Assembly (NCBI GenBank): GCA_025517525.1
Contig: JAOPJZ010000005.1
Location: 124,001 to 188,000, forward strand
Source of the DNA: Natronosalvus hydrolyticus
GTDB taxonomy: Archaea > Halobacteriota > Halobacteria > Halobacteriales > Natrialbaceae
Direction: 5' to 3'
Length of the DNA: 64,000 bases
Translations under genes and position numbers: made by a program
Part shown: in pieces, positions 33,163-42,406 of the stretch
Layout: each line of letters starts with the position of its first letter
How positions within the stretch are numbered: position 1 is the first letter of the stretch
Notes under the pieces: generated by a model
The model's database searches: none
What the model was told of the DNA's origin: nothing
Seen by the model: only the letters and a program-made list of their open reading frames with translations

Positions 33163-35475
33163 ATGTCGAAGGATCTCGAGCGAGACCTGGGTCTGTTCGC
33201 CGTCATTGCGATCAGTATGGGCGCGATGATCGGCAGCGGCATCTTCATTCTCCCTGGATTGGCGATGGCGGTCGCTGGGCCGGCCGTCATCGTCGCCTTC
33301 GTCCTCGCCGCGATTCTGGTCGTCCCCGCCGCACTCAGCATTGCTGAGCTCGGCACAGCCATGCCCGAAGCCGGTGGCGATTACGTGTTCATCGAACGCG
33401 GGATGGGGCCAGCAGCCGGCACGATCGCAGGATTGGGTACCTGGCTCATGTTGATGCTCAAAGGCTCGCTCGCGCTCTATGGCGGCATGTTCTACATTCA
33501 CTTCGTCTACGCCTTACCGACCTGGGAGCTGATGATCCCCGGGCTCGAGTTCGCGCTCACAGTTCCTGGGGTCAGGGCTCTCGGTGTCACATTGGCACTC
33601 ATTCTCATCGGCGTCAACCTCCTCGGAGTCAAACAGACCGGCGGCCTCCAGTTGGTCATGGTGATCGTCATGCTCGTAATCCTTTCCGGGTTCGTCGCCG
33701 CCGCCATCGTCCAGGTCGAGGCGGCGAACTACGCCGATTTCTTCGGCGAGGGGATCGGCGGGATTCTGAACGCAACTGCGCTGGTGCTGGTCTCCTACGC
33801 CGGCGTGACGAAGGTCGCAGCCGTGGCCGAGGAGATCGAAAATCCTGGCCGGAACCTCCCGCTTGGGTTGCTCATCTCGCTGATCGCGACCAGCTTTCTG
33901 TACGCCTTGCTCGTGTTCGTCCTCGTCGGCATCATCGAGGGCGACGAGCTGGCCGGCTCGGAAGAACCGATGGCTCTCGCGACCGAATTGCTGTTCGGTG
34001 ACGTGGCGATTCCGGTTGCCGGCGTGGAACTCGCCATCGGCTTCGGTGCCGTCGCCGCGATCGTTATCGCCGCGTTGCTCGCACTCGTTAGCACGGCCAA
34101 CGCCGGCATCTTGACTGCCTCGAGATACCCACTGGCGTTGAGTCGAGACAGGCTCTTCGTCCCGGCGTTCGAGTACATTCACCCACGGTTCAAAACGCCG
34201 TTCGTCGCCATCCTCACGACGGGTGCAATTATCGTGCTCGTCGTCGCGACGATGCCGGTTGACGACATCGCGAAGATGGCCGGTGCCTTCCAAATTCTCG
34301 TCTACATTTTGGTCTGTGGGGCATTGATCGCCTTCCGAGAGCGTGATCTCGAGTGGTACCAGCCGGATTTCCACGCTCCCGCCTATCCGTGGGTACAGCT
34401 CTTCGGCATCGTTTCGGGCCTGTTCATCATCACACAGATGGACTGGCTGCCGATCGTCGGCACCGTCGCCATCACGCTCTTTGGCTTTACCTGGTATCAC
34501 TACTACGCCCGCGACCGGGTCGAACGGGAGGGCGTCGCCGTCGGCCTCGCCAGACGCGAGGCAGGCAAACAGTTCGTCCGCGACACAGAAGTGGAGTTAG
34601 CGAGCGATGATCGGTACGAGGTACTCATCCCGCTCCGTCGGGACGTCACGCGCGAGCAAGAAAACGCCCTCCTGCAACTCGCCGCACCGATCGTCCGCAG
34701 CCAGGGCGGCCGCATTCGTGTCGTCCGATTCGACGAAGTACCCGACCAGGTACCCCTCGACACGGCAGCGAGCGAACTCTCCGAACGAGATGTCGCGTTC
34801 GAGGAACGGACCGACGCGCTGGTCGATCAGCTCGACGTCCCGGTCGAAGTCGGCGAGATCGTCAGCCACGACACTCGCCACGCCGTCGTCAACTTCGCCG
34901 AGCGAACCGGTGCGGACCTAATCCTCGCCCGTCAGGAGGCAACCAGCCGTCTCGGCACGTTGTTCGGCCGCGATACGGACTGGATCCTCGAGCACGCTCC
35001 CTGTGATGTCGTCTTCGTCCAGCACGAACGGCACACGCCGGTCGACGATATCGTGATCGTAACCGACCGCAGTCCGTTCAACGATCCGCTGAAGGTCGAA
35101 CTCGCGAACACGCTGGCGACCCAACTCGATGCCCGGCTGCGATTCCTCTACGCCGTCTCTGAGAACGCACCAGACGAACTCGTCGAGACGGTCGAGGACT
35201 ACCACGCCGAACTCGACGCCCTCTGTACCGTGCCCGTCGAGAGTTCGATCGTCCGGGCGAACGACGCTGTCGACGGGTTATCGGCCGATCTTGAGCCTGC
35301 AGACCTCGTCATGCTGAGTACGGTTACCCACCGTCGGCTCCCGGATCTGCTCATCGAGCAGCGTTCAGATCGGCTCGCGGCTGCCATCGAACAGCCGGTG
35401 TTGCTCGTTCACTCGAAGAAGACCAGGCGTGGGTCGTTCCTCAGGCCGATTCTCGAGCGCGTGTTGTTCGAGTGA
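33163..35475 (+). CDS. APC-family amino acid permease fused to universal-stress domains
   Basis: A 770-aa protein. Residues 1-430 form about 12 transmembrane helices of the APC superfamily; MGAMIGSGIFILPGLAMAVA is the unwound first helix with the family G-S-G-I-F motif, and EIENPGRNLPLGL is another family marker. Residues about 450-770 are two tandem UspA-like domains (DRYEVLIPLRR and DIVIVTDRSPFNDPLKVEL) that would sit in the cytoplasm and could gate transport by nucleotide binding. Substrate unknown. Such permease-UspA fusions are common in haloarchaea. It is next to a peptide ABC system, so amino-acid or amine uptake is likely. Confidence 0.88.
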   Translation: MSKDLERDLGLFAVIAISMGAMIGSGIFILPGLAMAVAGPAVIVAFVLAAILVVPAALSIAELGTAMPEAGGDYVFIERGMGPAAGTIAGLGTWLMLMLKGSLALYGGMFYIHFVYALPTWELMIPGLEFALTVPGVRALGVTLALILIGVNLLGVKQTGGLQLVMVIVMLVILSGFVAAAIVQVEAANYADFFGEGIGGILNATALVLVSYAGVTKVAAVAEEIENPGRNLPLGLLISLIATSFLYALLVFVLVGIIEGDELAGSEEPMALATELLFGDVAIPVAGVELAIGFGAVAAIVIAALLALVSTANAGILTASRYPLALSRDRLFVPAFEYIHPRFKTPFVAILTTGAIIVLVVATMPVDDIAKMAGAFQILVYILVCGALIAFRERDLEWYQPDFHAPAYPWVQLFGIVSGLFIITQMDWLPIVGTVAITLFGFTWYHYYARDRVEREGVAVGLARREAGKQFVRDTEVELASDDRYEVLIPLRRDVTREQENALLQLAAPIVRSQGGRIRVVRFDEVPDQVPLDTAASELSERDVAFEERTDALVDQLDVPVEVGEIVSHDTRHAVVNFAERTGADLILARQEATSRLGTLFGRDTDWILEHAPCDVVFVQHERHTPVDDIVIVTDRSPFNDPLKVELANTLATQLDARLRFLYAVSENAPDELVETVEDYHAELDALCTVPVESSIVRANDAVDGLSADLEPADLVMLSTVTHRRLPDLLIEQRSDRLAAAIEQPVLLVHSKKTRRGSFLRPILERVLFE

Positions 35476-35798
35476 GCATTGAGTCTTCGATCGTCGACAC
35501 GCCGAGAACACCTCAGGGAAACATGTTAAAACACACAACAATATCATAAACCATCCGATATTTGTTAGAAACCTCGGAAGAAGAGTTATTTGAGGAAGAT
35601 CTATGTTTATACCCTTTAGAAACTCTCTAACACCATTATTAACTTCGACCAGGCCTTACCAGTGTCGCAACAAAGAAATTTTGAAAATGCCCACAACACC
35701 ATCGTAAAACCCCCATATTACGACTTAACGATAGAGTTCCCTCCATAGTGATGCTATAGAATAATAATTTTTACAGGATAGAAATATATCCGATATAT
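35476..35798. other. AT-rich gene-free region
   Basis: Around 320 bases, much richer in A and T than flanking genes. No frame has haloarchaeal coding composition. It separates the permease gene from the 3' end of the DUF1028 gene on the opposite strand, so it is a convergent 3' region. T-rich runs near 35580..35660 could end transcription of both. Confidence 0.5.
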
Positions 35799-36458
35799 TC
35801 ACTCTGGATGGCGTTGGAGATCCGCTCGAGGATACTCCGCTGCCCACTCGCTCCCGACGGTACTCGCGAGATCATGAACGCGAGCCAGTTCGGCCACCGC
35901 ATCATCGTGTTCGTCGACCCGAAGATCGTGGGCCAGATGTGGTTCAGCCGGGTCGAATACTGCCAACGCGGCACTCTGCGGGTATTCTCCGCGTTTGTCA
36001 CCACCCGCGTTGGCACCCGCCTCGAGCGTAGCGAGTAACCGTTCATCGAGCGATTGCCCGACGGTCGTCTCGAACCGGTCTGCCATCGCGCCGAGGACAT
36101 CCTCGCCGACGAGCATATTGCCGGCGACCGTGTAGTCGGGCCCGACCCTCTCACCTGCGGTCTCGACGCACTCATCACCCGTGACAGCAACAGTACCGCC
36201 GTCGGCATCGACGCCGTGAATCTGGCGAACCGCGGCGTGGGGGTCGTCCGCGAGTAGCCGTTCGACGGCCGCGTCAATCGGCTCGCCCGCCTCGAGCGCC
36301 CGGATCGTTCGAACGCCGAGCGGCGTACTCGTCATCGCCTGGGTACAGACAGCTCCCGAACGGCAGACGAACGGTGCGGTCGACCCGACCGCGATCGCTT
36401 TCGTGGCAACCGCAACGCCGTGACGACCGTCGACCGTCGCACAGATCGAGAACGTCAT
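35799..36458 (-). CDS. DUF1028 Ntn-hydrolase-like protein
   Basis: A 219-aa member of DUF1028, whose fold is predicted to be an N-terminal-nucleophile hydrolase. It starts MTFSICATVDGRHGVAVATK, so Thr2 would be the exposed nucleophile after Met removal, as in proteasome-like Ntn enzymes. Further markers are AGAVCTQAMTSTPLGVRTI, VAGNMLVGEDVLGAMADRF and AGANAGGDKRGEYPQSAALA. The start overlaps the ABC ATPase stop by four bases, placing it last in the operon with the peptide ABC transporter. Substrate is unknown; the position suggests it acts on an imported amide or peptide. Confidence 0.85.
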   Translation of the reverse strand: MTFSICATVDGRHGVAVATKAIAVGSTAPFVCRSGAVCTQAMTSTPLGVRTIRALEAGEPIDAAVERLLADDPHAAVRQIHGVDADGGTVAVTGDECVETAGERVGPDYTVAGNMLVGEDVLGAMADRFETTVGQSLDERLLATLEAGANAGGDKRGEYPQSAALAVFDPAEPHLAHDLRVDEHDDAVAELARVHDLASTVGSEWAAEYPRADLQRHPE

Positions 36459-38572
36459 GACTCCTCGACTTTCGAACCGGCGACCGGCCGATCGGTCACC
36501 GGTTCACTCATCTCCTCAACCGAGAGGTGACAGGAAATCTGATGTGTACTCTCGTCGCCGACCGCCTCAGGAAGCGGTTCGTCGGTTTCACACACGTCAC
36601 CGATCTTCTTCGGACAGCGCGTGTGGAACGGACAGCCACTGGGCGGGTCCAGTGGACTTGGAACGGTTCCCTCGAGTAGAATCCGATCGCTCATTTGCGC
36701 AGGGTCGGCGTGGGGAACCGCCGACAGCAGGCTCTCCGTGTACGGATGGTACGGTGGATCGAACACATCGTCGACGGAGCCGAACTCCGCGATCTTACCG
36801 AGATACATGACGGCAACTCGATCACAGAGGTGCCTGACGACGCTGATGTTGTGAGAGATAAACAGATACGAGAGTCCGAACTCGTCCTGGATATCGTCCA
36901 GCAGGTTGAGAATCTGGGCCTGTACGCTCACGTCCAGCGCCGAAACCGGTTCGTCACAGACGATCAGCTCCGGTTCGACGGCCAGCGCGTTCGCGATGGC
37001 GATTCGCTGTTGTTGCCCACCGGAGAACTGGTGTGGATACTTGTCGATATCGCTGGCCTGGAGGCCAACGCGCTCGAGCAGTTCTTCGATCCGTTCGCGC
37101 TTTTCGTTCCCCGTCGCAATATCGTGTTTTTCCATCCCGCGACCGATGATCTGGCCAACGGTCTTGCGCGGGTTGAGCGAACTTTTCGGGTCCTGGAAGA
37201 TTATCTGCATCTCCTGACGTAGGCTCCGGATCTCCCGTTTTCCGAGTTCGTGTAACGGATGCCCGTCGAAGTACACCTCGCCGCCGGTTGGCTCGAGCAA
37301 CTGCATCACCGTCCGGGCGACTGTGGACTTCCCACAGCCACTCTCGCCAACCAGCCCGACCGTCTCGCCACGGTTGATCGTGAAGCTCACGCCGTCGACG
37401 GCTTTGACGTACCGTCGCTCGAGGGTCAGGCTACCGCCGTCGGTTCGCGCCAGCGAGAGGTTTCCAAAGAGGCCGTCACCTGCCGAGAAGTGTTTCTCGA
37501 GACCGTTGACCTCGAGCAATGGCTCCGTATGCGTCTCGCGATGACGCCGTTCGACGCCTTCTTCGACCGCCGGCTCCGAGAGGTCGAGTTCGTCCGCCCG
37601 GATACAGGCCGCCTCTGTGCCCCCAGGTGCACCGGCGACCGGTTCGAGCGCCGGATCGCTGCCGGAGCGACACGCCTCGATGGCGTGCGGACACCGGTCG
37701 GCGAAGTTACAGCCGTCCGGGAGTGCCTGTAAGTCCGGCATCGAACCGCCGAGCGCGTAGAGGCGGTTTCTGTCCGAATCGACTGCCGGAATCGCATCGA
37801 TGAGCGTACGGGTGTACGGATGTCTCGGTTGCTCGAAGATATCGGCTACCCGTCCCGTCTCGACGAGGTTGCCGGCGTACATGACCCCCACGCGATCGCA
37901 CGTCTGGGCGACCACGCCGAGGTTGTGTGTGATCATCAAGATCGAGACGCCGCGTTTCTCCCGAAGGTCGTTCAGCAACTCCAGGATCTTCGCCTGCGTC
38001 GTCACGTCTAGGGCCGTCGTCGGCTCGTCGGCGATAATGAGATCCGGTTCGCAGGCGAGGCCGATCGCGATCAACACCCGCTGGCGCATCCCGCCGGAGA
38101 ACTCGTGTGGATACTCGTCGATGCGCGAGGCCGGATCCGGAATCTCGACGTCTTCCATCGCCTCGATTGCGATCTCTCGAGCCTCAGATTCGCCGACGTT
38201 CTGATGAAGCTGGATCGTCTCGATGATCTGCTGGCCGACCGTGAGGACGGGGTTGAGCGCGGTCATCGGGTCCTGTGGAATGAGGGTAATCTTGTTTCCA
38301 CGGACGCTGCGCATCTCCTTTTCGGAGAGCGCGAGGAGGTCCTGACCATCGAACGTGATCGAACCGGAGACAATCTCGCCGGGATACCGGATGAGTCGCA
38401 TGATCGATTTCGCCGTCACGCTCTTGCCGGCACCGGATTCGCCGACGATTCCCATCACCTCCCCGTGATCGAGGGCAAATGAGACGTCGTTAACGGCGGT
38501 AACGATACCTTCTTCGGTGCGAAACTGCGTTCGCAGGTCGTCGACTGCAAGTAGTGAATCGGTAGTAGTCAT
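36455..38572 (-). CDS. Fused oligopeptide/dipeptide ABC transporter ATPase (DppD-DppF)
   Basis: A 705-aa fusion of two ABC ATPases. Cassette 1 (about 8-330): Walker A GIVGESGAGKSVTAK, signature SGGMRQRVLIAIGLACEPD, Walker B LIIADEPTTALD. Cassette 2 (about 350-690): Walker A GLVGESGCGKSTVART, signature FSGGQQQRIAIANALAV, Walker B LIVCDEPVSALD. Each is followed by the oligopeptide C-domain with a Cys cluster (CNFADRCPHAIEAC and CPFHTRCPKKIGDVC). It would power the DppB/DppC channel on the cytoplasmic side. It overlaps the DppC gene and the DUF1028 gene by four bases on each side. Confidence 0.92.
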   Translation of the reverse strand: MTTTDSLLAVDDLRTQFRTEEGIVTAVNDVSFALDHGEVMGIVGESGAGKSVTAKSIMRLIRYPGEIVSGSITFDGQDLLALSEKEMRSVRGNKITLIPQDPMTALNPVLTVGQQIIETIQLHQNVGESEAREIAIEAMEDVEIPDPASRIDEYPHEFSGGMRQRVLIAIGLACEPDLIIADEPTTALDVTTQAKILELLNDLREKRGVSILMITHNLGVVAQTCDRVGVMYAGNLVETGRVADIFEQPRHPYTRTLIDAIPAVDSDRNRLYALGGSMPDLQALPDGCNFADRCPHAIEACRSGSDPALEPVAGAPGGTEAACIRADELDLSEPAVEEGVERRHRETHTEPLLEVNGLEKHFSAGDGLFGNLSLARTDGGSLTLERRYVKAVDGVSFTINRGETVGLVGESGCGKSTVARTVMQLLEPTGGEVYFDGHPLHELGKREIRSLRQEMQIIFQDPKSSLNPRKTVGQIIGRGMEKHDIATGNEKRERIEELLERVGLQASDIDKYPHQFSGGQQQRIAIANALAVEPELIVCDEPVSALDVSVQAQILNLLDDIQDEFGLSYLFISHNISVVRHLCDRVAVMYLGKIAEFGSVDDVFDPPYHPYTESLLSAVPHADPAQMSDRILLEGTVPSPLDPPSGCPFHTRCPKKIGDVCETDEPLPEAVGDESTHQISCHLSVEEMSEPVTDRPVAGSKVEES

Positions 38573-39486
38573 TCGATGATCTCCCCCTTCGGATCAAGGA
38601 CGTCACGGAGGCCGTCACCCAGCAGGTTGAAGCCGATCACCGCGATGGCGATCGCCAGTGCCGGGAAGAAGACGAGCCATGGCGCATCGCCCATGAACGC
38701 CCAGCCCTGATTGATCATCAGGCCCCATGACGGGGTCGGCGGCTGGACACCCAGCCCGAGGAACGAGAGGCTCGCCTCGAGCAACATGGTGAACGCGATG
38801 TTGATCGACGCCTGGACGAGTAACGGCCCGACACAGTTGGGCAACACTTCGCGGAAGATGATGTACGTGTCACTCTCTCCGCGAGCGACCGCGGCTTCCA
38901 CGAACGATTCGTTACGAACCGACAGGGCGGCACTGCGGGCCACCCTGGCGATGAACGGAGTATACACCAGTGCCAGCGCGATGATGACGTTGTTCAGGCT
39001 TGGCTCGAGGACGGCGACGATGGTCAACGCCAGCAAGATGGGCGGGAACGACATCATCGCGTCCATCGCCCGCATCAGGCCCTCGTCGATGAGCCCCTGG
39101 TAGTAGCCGGCAACGACGCCAATCGTCGTCCCCATGACCATCGCGGCGCTAATGGAGGTGAATCCGACGTACAGCGAGATACGAGCACCGACGAGTACGC
39201 GGCTGAATATGTCGCGGCCGAGGTCGTCGGTCCCCATCAGATGCTGGAGCGACGGGGACTCTTCCCGGTTCTGAATGTTCGTCGCTTCGGGTTCGTGTGG
39301 CGTCAACGAAAACGGCTGTATCGTCATGTCGAAGATGGTGATTTTCTGGGCGAAAATCGCAACAAAAAAGAGCGCGACGATGATAACGAGACCGATCATC
39401 GCCTTCTGATTCCGTCGGAACTGCCGAATAAAGCGGCCGTAATGGGCCTTGCGCTCTTCGGTCAACGTGAATCGACTGGTTGACAT
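38569..39486 (-). CDS. ABC transporter permease (DppC-like)
   Basis: A 305-aa integral membrane permease of the oligopeptide type. It has an N-terminal single helix (MIGLVIIVALFFVAIFA), then a periplasmic-side loop of about 70 residues. The five-helix core has the EAA-like loop EAAVARGESDTYIIFREVLP, which contacts the ATPase. MLLEASLSFLGLGVQPPTP is another family marker. The first residues follow the DppB stop with one-base overlap (TAATG). It forms the channel with DppB. Confidence 0.92.
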   Translation of the reverse strand: MSTSRFTLTEERKAHYGRFIRQFRRNQKAMIGLVIIVALFFVAIFAQKITIFDMTIQPFSLTPHEPEATNIQNREESPSLQHLMGTDDLGRDIFSRVLVGARISLYVGFTSISAAMVMGTTIGVVAGYYQGLIDEGLMRAMDAMMSFPPILLALTIVAVLEPSLNNVIIALALVYTPFIARVARSAALSVRNESFVEAAVARGESDTYIIFREVLPNCVGPLLVQASINIAFTMLLEASLSFLGLGVQPPTPSWGLMINQGWAFMGDAPWLVFFPALAIAIAVIGFNLLGDGLRDVLDPKGEIIE

Positions 39487-40445
39487 TACTCTTCACCTCC
39501 GTATCGAATCCGTGGATCGACGTACGCGTAGAACGCGTCAGCCAGGAAGTTCGAGAGCATGTAGATCAACGCGATCACGATGATACATCCCTGCAACAGC
39601 GGGATATCGCGGTTCTCGATGGCCGTCAGCGTCAGCCGACCGATACCAGGCCAGGAGAACACCTCCTCGAGCACGACCACGCCACCGAAGGCGTAGCTGA
39701 ACTGGAAGGCGATAACCGTGATGACGGGAATCGCGGCGTTCTTGAGCGCGTGTCGGAGGACGACAGCCCGCTCGCTCAACCCTTTCGATCGAGCGAACTC
39801 GACGTAATCTTCGCTCAGTTCATCGATCATACTCGAGCGCGTCATCCGCATGATGTACGCAGTGAGTGCAACACCCATGGCGCTCGCGGGCAAGATGAGG
39901 TGATGAATGGCCGCTATCGGATCCTCGAACGGCGAAACGTACCCCCTGGTCGGGAAGCCACCCAGCGTCAATGCAAAGACGTAGATGAAGACCAGACCCC
40001 ACAGGAAGATGGGGAGCGAGAGGCCGACGAATGCGAGCATCGATGCCGTCAGGTCTGTCGGAGTGTTCTTCCGCACGGCGGCGATGACACCCAGCGGAAT
40101 CGAGAGGGTCACCGAAACGATCGTTGCCGAGATGGCGAGCAACAGCGAGCGCGGCAAGCGAATCGCAATTAGTTCGGAAACCGGCGTTCCGTACCGTAAC
40201 GAGGTACCCATATCGCCCTGTATCAGTCCGACGACCCAGTCGATGTACTGGAGATATAGCGGCTGATCGAGTCCGAGTTGGGCCTCCAGTGCTGCGATCG
40301 ATTCCTCGGTGGCGTTCGGGCCAAGAATCAACAGCGCCACGTTCCCCGGCAGTATGTTCGTCAGCCCAAACGCGATGAGCGTCACCAGTAACAGCGTGAT
40401 GGCCATGAACGCCAGCCGCTTGAGGAGGTAACTAATGAACGCCAT
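39486..40445 (-). CDS. ABC transporter permease (DppB-like)
   Basis: A 319-aa oligopeptide-type permease with six transmembrane helices. MAFISYLLKRLAFMAITLLL begins as in DppB, with GLDQPLYLQYIDWVVGLIQG in the first loop. The ATPase-contact loop is FARSKGLSERAVVLRHALKN, and the end is FYAYVDPRIRYGG as in most DppB proteins. It starts 48 bp after the substrate-binding protein stop and overlaps the next permease by one base. Confidence 0.92.
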   Translation of the reverse strand: MAFISYLLKRLAFMAITLLLVTLIAFGLTNILPGNVALLILGPNATEESIAALEAQLGLDQPLYLQYIDWVVGLIQGDMGTSLRYGTPVSELIAIRLPRSLLLAISATIVSVTLSIPLGVIAAVRKNTPTDLTASMLAFVGLSLPIFLWGLVFIYVFALTLGGFPTRGYVSPFEDPIAAIHHLILPASAMGVALTAYIMRMTRSSMIDELSEDYVEFARSKGLSERAVVLRHALKNAAIPVITVIAFQFSYAFGGVVVLEEVFSWPGIGRLTLTAIENRDIPLLQGCIIVIALIYMLSNFLADAFYAYVDPRIRYGGEE

Positions 40446-40493
40446 CTATTGAGGGGTAAATTGTCGTATCATATCGATAGCTGTGGAAATCGA

Positions 40494-42134
40494 TTATTCC
40501 ATCCAGGTGTTTTCGAAGCGGAACGTCGAACCGTCCGGAGACATGACTTCGCCCTGGAAGTCGTGCGTTCGTGCCATCAGCGTGGGCATCCAGTACAGCA
40601 GGATGTGGCCGGAACGGCGTTCTTGAAGAATTTCCGCCGCATCGTGGTACAGCGGTGCGCGATCATCCATCTCGTAGTACTGGCGAGCCTCGTCGACGAG
40701 GTCGTTGTACTCCTCGTCTTCCCAACCCGTAAAGAAGAACGCGCCATCGGAGTGGAACGGCCGGTGGAAACCGGCGTCCGGGAACCAGAGCGCGAGGTAG
40801 GAACTGGTCGTCGCCTGGAAGTCACGGTCGGTGTAGACGTCGCTGAGCCAGTTACTCCACGTGATCAGCTGAATATTGAGGTCGATACCGACCTGCGCGG
40901 CCTGTGACTCGATCACCTGTGCGGCCGTCACCTGGTCGTTGTACTGTTCGGGAATCTGGAACGTCACTTCGAATCCGTCGGGATAGCCCGCCGCCTCGAG
41001 GTGTTCCTGGGCGAGGTCGTAATCCTGTGGCCGGGGCTGGAGGTCCGGATGTTCCCACTCACTACCTGGGGCTGCGGGGCTGGTGGCAACCTGCCCTTGA
41101 CCGTAGAGTGCAGCCTCCATGACTTCCTGTTTGTCGATAGCGTAATCGAGCGCCAGTCGGGCGTCGATATCGTCGAACGGTTCCTCGTTGCAGTTCAATC
41201 CGAGGTACGTGAGCGATTGTGGGAACCGACGGATAAAGTCGATATCTGGGTCGTCCTCGAGGTCCTCGGCGTGACGCGGTGGCACACCGTTGATGAAGTC
41301 GAGTTCGCCCGCATTGAACGTGTTCAGTCGGTTATCGTCGTCCGAAATCTCGTTCTTGGTTACCTTATCGAGATACGGGAGGTCGTCGTCCCAATAGTCG
41401 TCGAACCCGACCATCACGAATTCTGAATCGAGCTCCATGCTCTCGAACTCGAACGGTCCAGTACCGATCGGTTCGTCCACCTCGTTCTCGTCGGCCTGGT
41501 GGGCCGGAATAATGTGCATGTGGGACGTCGCCATCCGCGAGAGCATCGGGGCGAACGGTTCGGAGAGCACCATTTCGAAGGTATGGTCATCCACGACCTC
41601 CATCGAATCCACCAGTGCCATGTAATCGGCTGCGAGACCCTGTTGTTCCTCGATACGATTGAACGACGCGTAGACGTCTTCGGCCGTCAGTTCAGTCCCG
41701 TCGTGGAACTGGACGCCCTGTCGGATGTTGAACGTCAGTTCGGTGTTGTCTTCCGACGTCTCCCACGACTCGGCGAGCAGTCCCTCGACTTCGTACTCCC
41801 AGTTGACTCTGGTGAGCCCCTGTGTGATGTTCTCGAGGACCCGTGCACTGGCAGCTGCACTTTCGAAGTGGGGGTCGAGACTCTGGACGGGAACGCTTCC
41901 GCCCCAGAGGACTTCACCGCCGTAGGTGGCGTCGCTGTCGTCGGTGTCCACTTCGGTTTCGTCACCGACGCCATTTCCTTTACCGTTGCCGTTACCGTTA
42001 CCGTCGTCATCGTCGCCGCCGAGACACCCGGCAAAGGCGATTGGTACACCTGCTGCAGCCGCTTTCATGAAGAGACGACGACTTGGCTCCGTTTCGGAAT
42101 CGCTAGTCGCTTCTCTCCTGTGATGGCTTGTCAT
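40494..42134 (-). CDS. ABC transporter substrate-binding lipoprotein (peptide/opine family)
   Basis: A 546-aa cluster-5 binding protein. Its Tat signal SRRLFMKAAAAGVPIAFAG runs to a lipobox Cys (AGC), followed by an acidic/Gly-Asn flexible linker (GGDDDDGNGNGNG). The mature protein shows SLDPHFESAAASARVLENI, LTFNIRQGVQFHDGTELTAE and DDYWDDDLPYLDKVT, typical of DppA/OppA-like proteins. It delivers a small peptide or peptide-like compound to DppB/DppC. A TATA box at 42161..42170 probably drives it, so the transporter genes may be expressed apart from the upstream carbamoylase gene. Confidence 0.93.
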   Translation of the reverse strand: MTSHHRREATSDSETEPSRRLFMKAAAAGVPIAFAGCLGGDDDDGNGNGNGKGNGVGDETEVDTDDSDATYGGEVLWGGSVPVQSLDPHFESAAASARVLENITQGLTRVNWEYEVEGLLAESWETSEDNTELTFNIRQGVQFHDGTELTAEDVYASFNRIEEQQGLAADYMALVDSMEVVDDHTFEMVLSEPFAPMLSRMATSHMHIIPAHQADENEVDEPIGTGPFEFESMELDSEFVMVGFDDYWDDDLPYLDKVTKNEISDDDNRLNTFNAGELDFINGVPPRHAEDLEDDPDIDFIRRFPQSLTYLGLNCNEEPFDDIDARLALDYAIDKQEVMEAALYGQGQVATSPAAPGSEWEHPDLQPRPQDYDLAQEHLEAAGYPDGFEVTFQIPEQYNDQVTAAQVIESQAAQVGIDLNIQLITWSNWLSDVYTDRDFQATTSSYLALWFPDAGFHRPFHSDGAFFFTGWEDEEYNDLVDEARQYYEMDDRAPLYHDAAEILQERRSGHILLYWMPTLMARTHDFQGEVMSPDGSTFRFENTWME

Positions 42135-42160
42135 ACCTACCTATCGATATTCGAATTGTG

Positions 42161-42170
42161 CTATTTAAAT
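42161..42170 (-). promoter_or_regulatory. Probable promoter of the ABC operon
   Basis: On the minus strand GATTTAAATAG, a strong TATA element about 27-36 nt before the binding-protein ATG at 42134, indicating a nearly leaderless transcript. The 270-bp gap to the carbamoylase stop contains no gene. Confidence 0.55.
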
Positions 42171-42406
42171 CTATGGATTTTGAGGGTAGAAACGGCAAAT
42201 TCTCGACAAGCGGACCACCGAACACGTGGTTCTCCGGCGGTGTGTCTCATAGCGGTTCGTGGAAGCCCTGAGGCACTCGAGTGGAGACGATACCGGTCGA
42301 GTGTCTCGATAGTTCCACGAATAACCATCAGTGTTCCTCCGAAAACGATGGAACCGACGGGAATCCATAGCAACTGTCGCTTACACCGGCGCCACACGAT
42401 CGCCCG

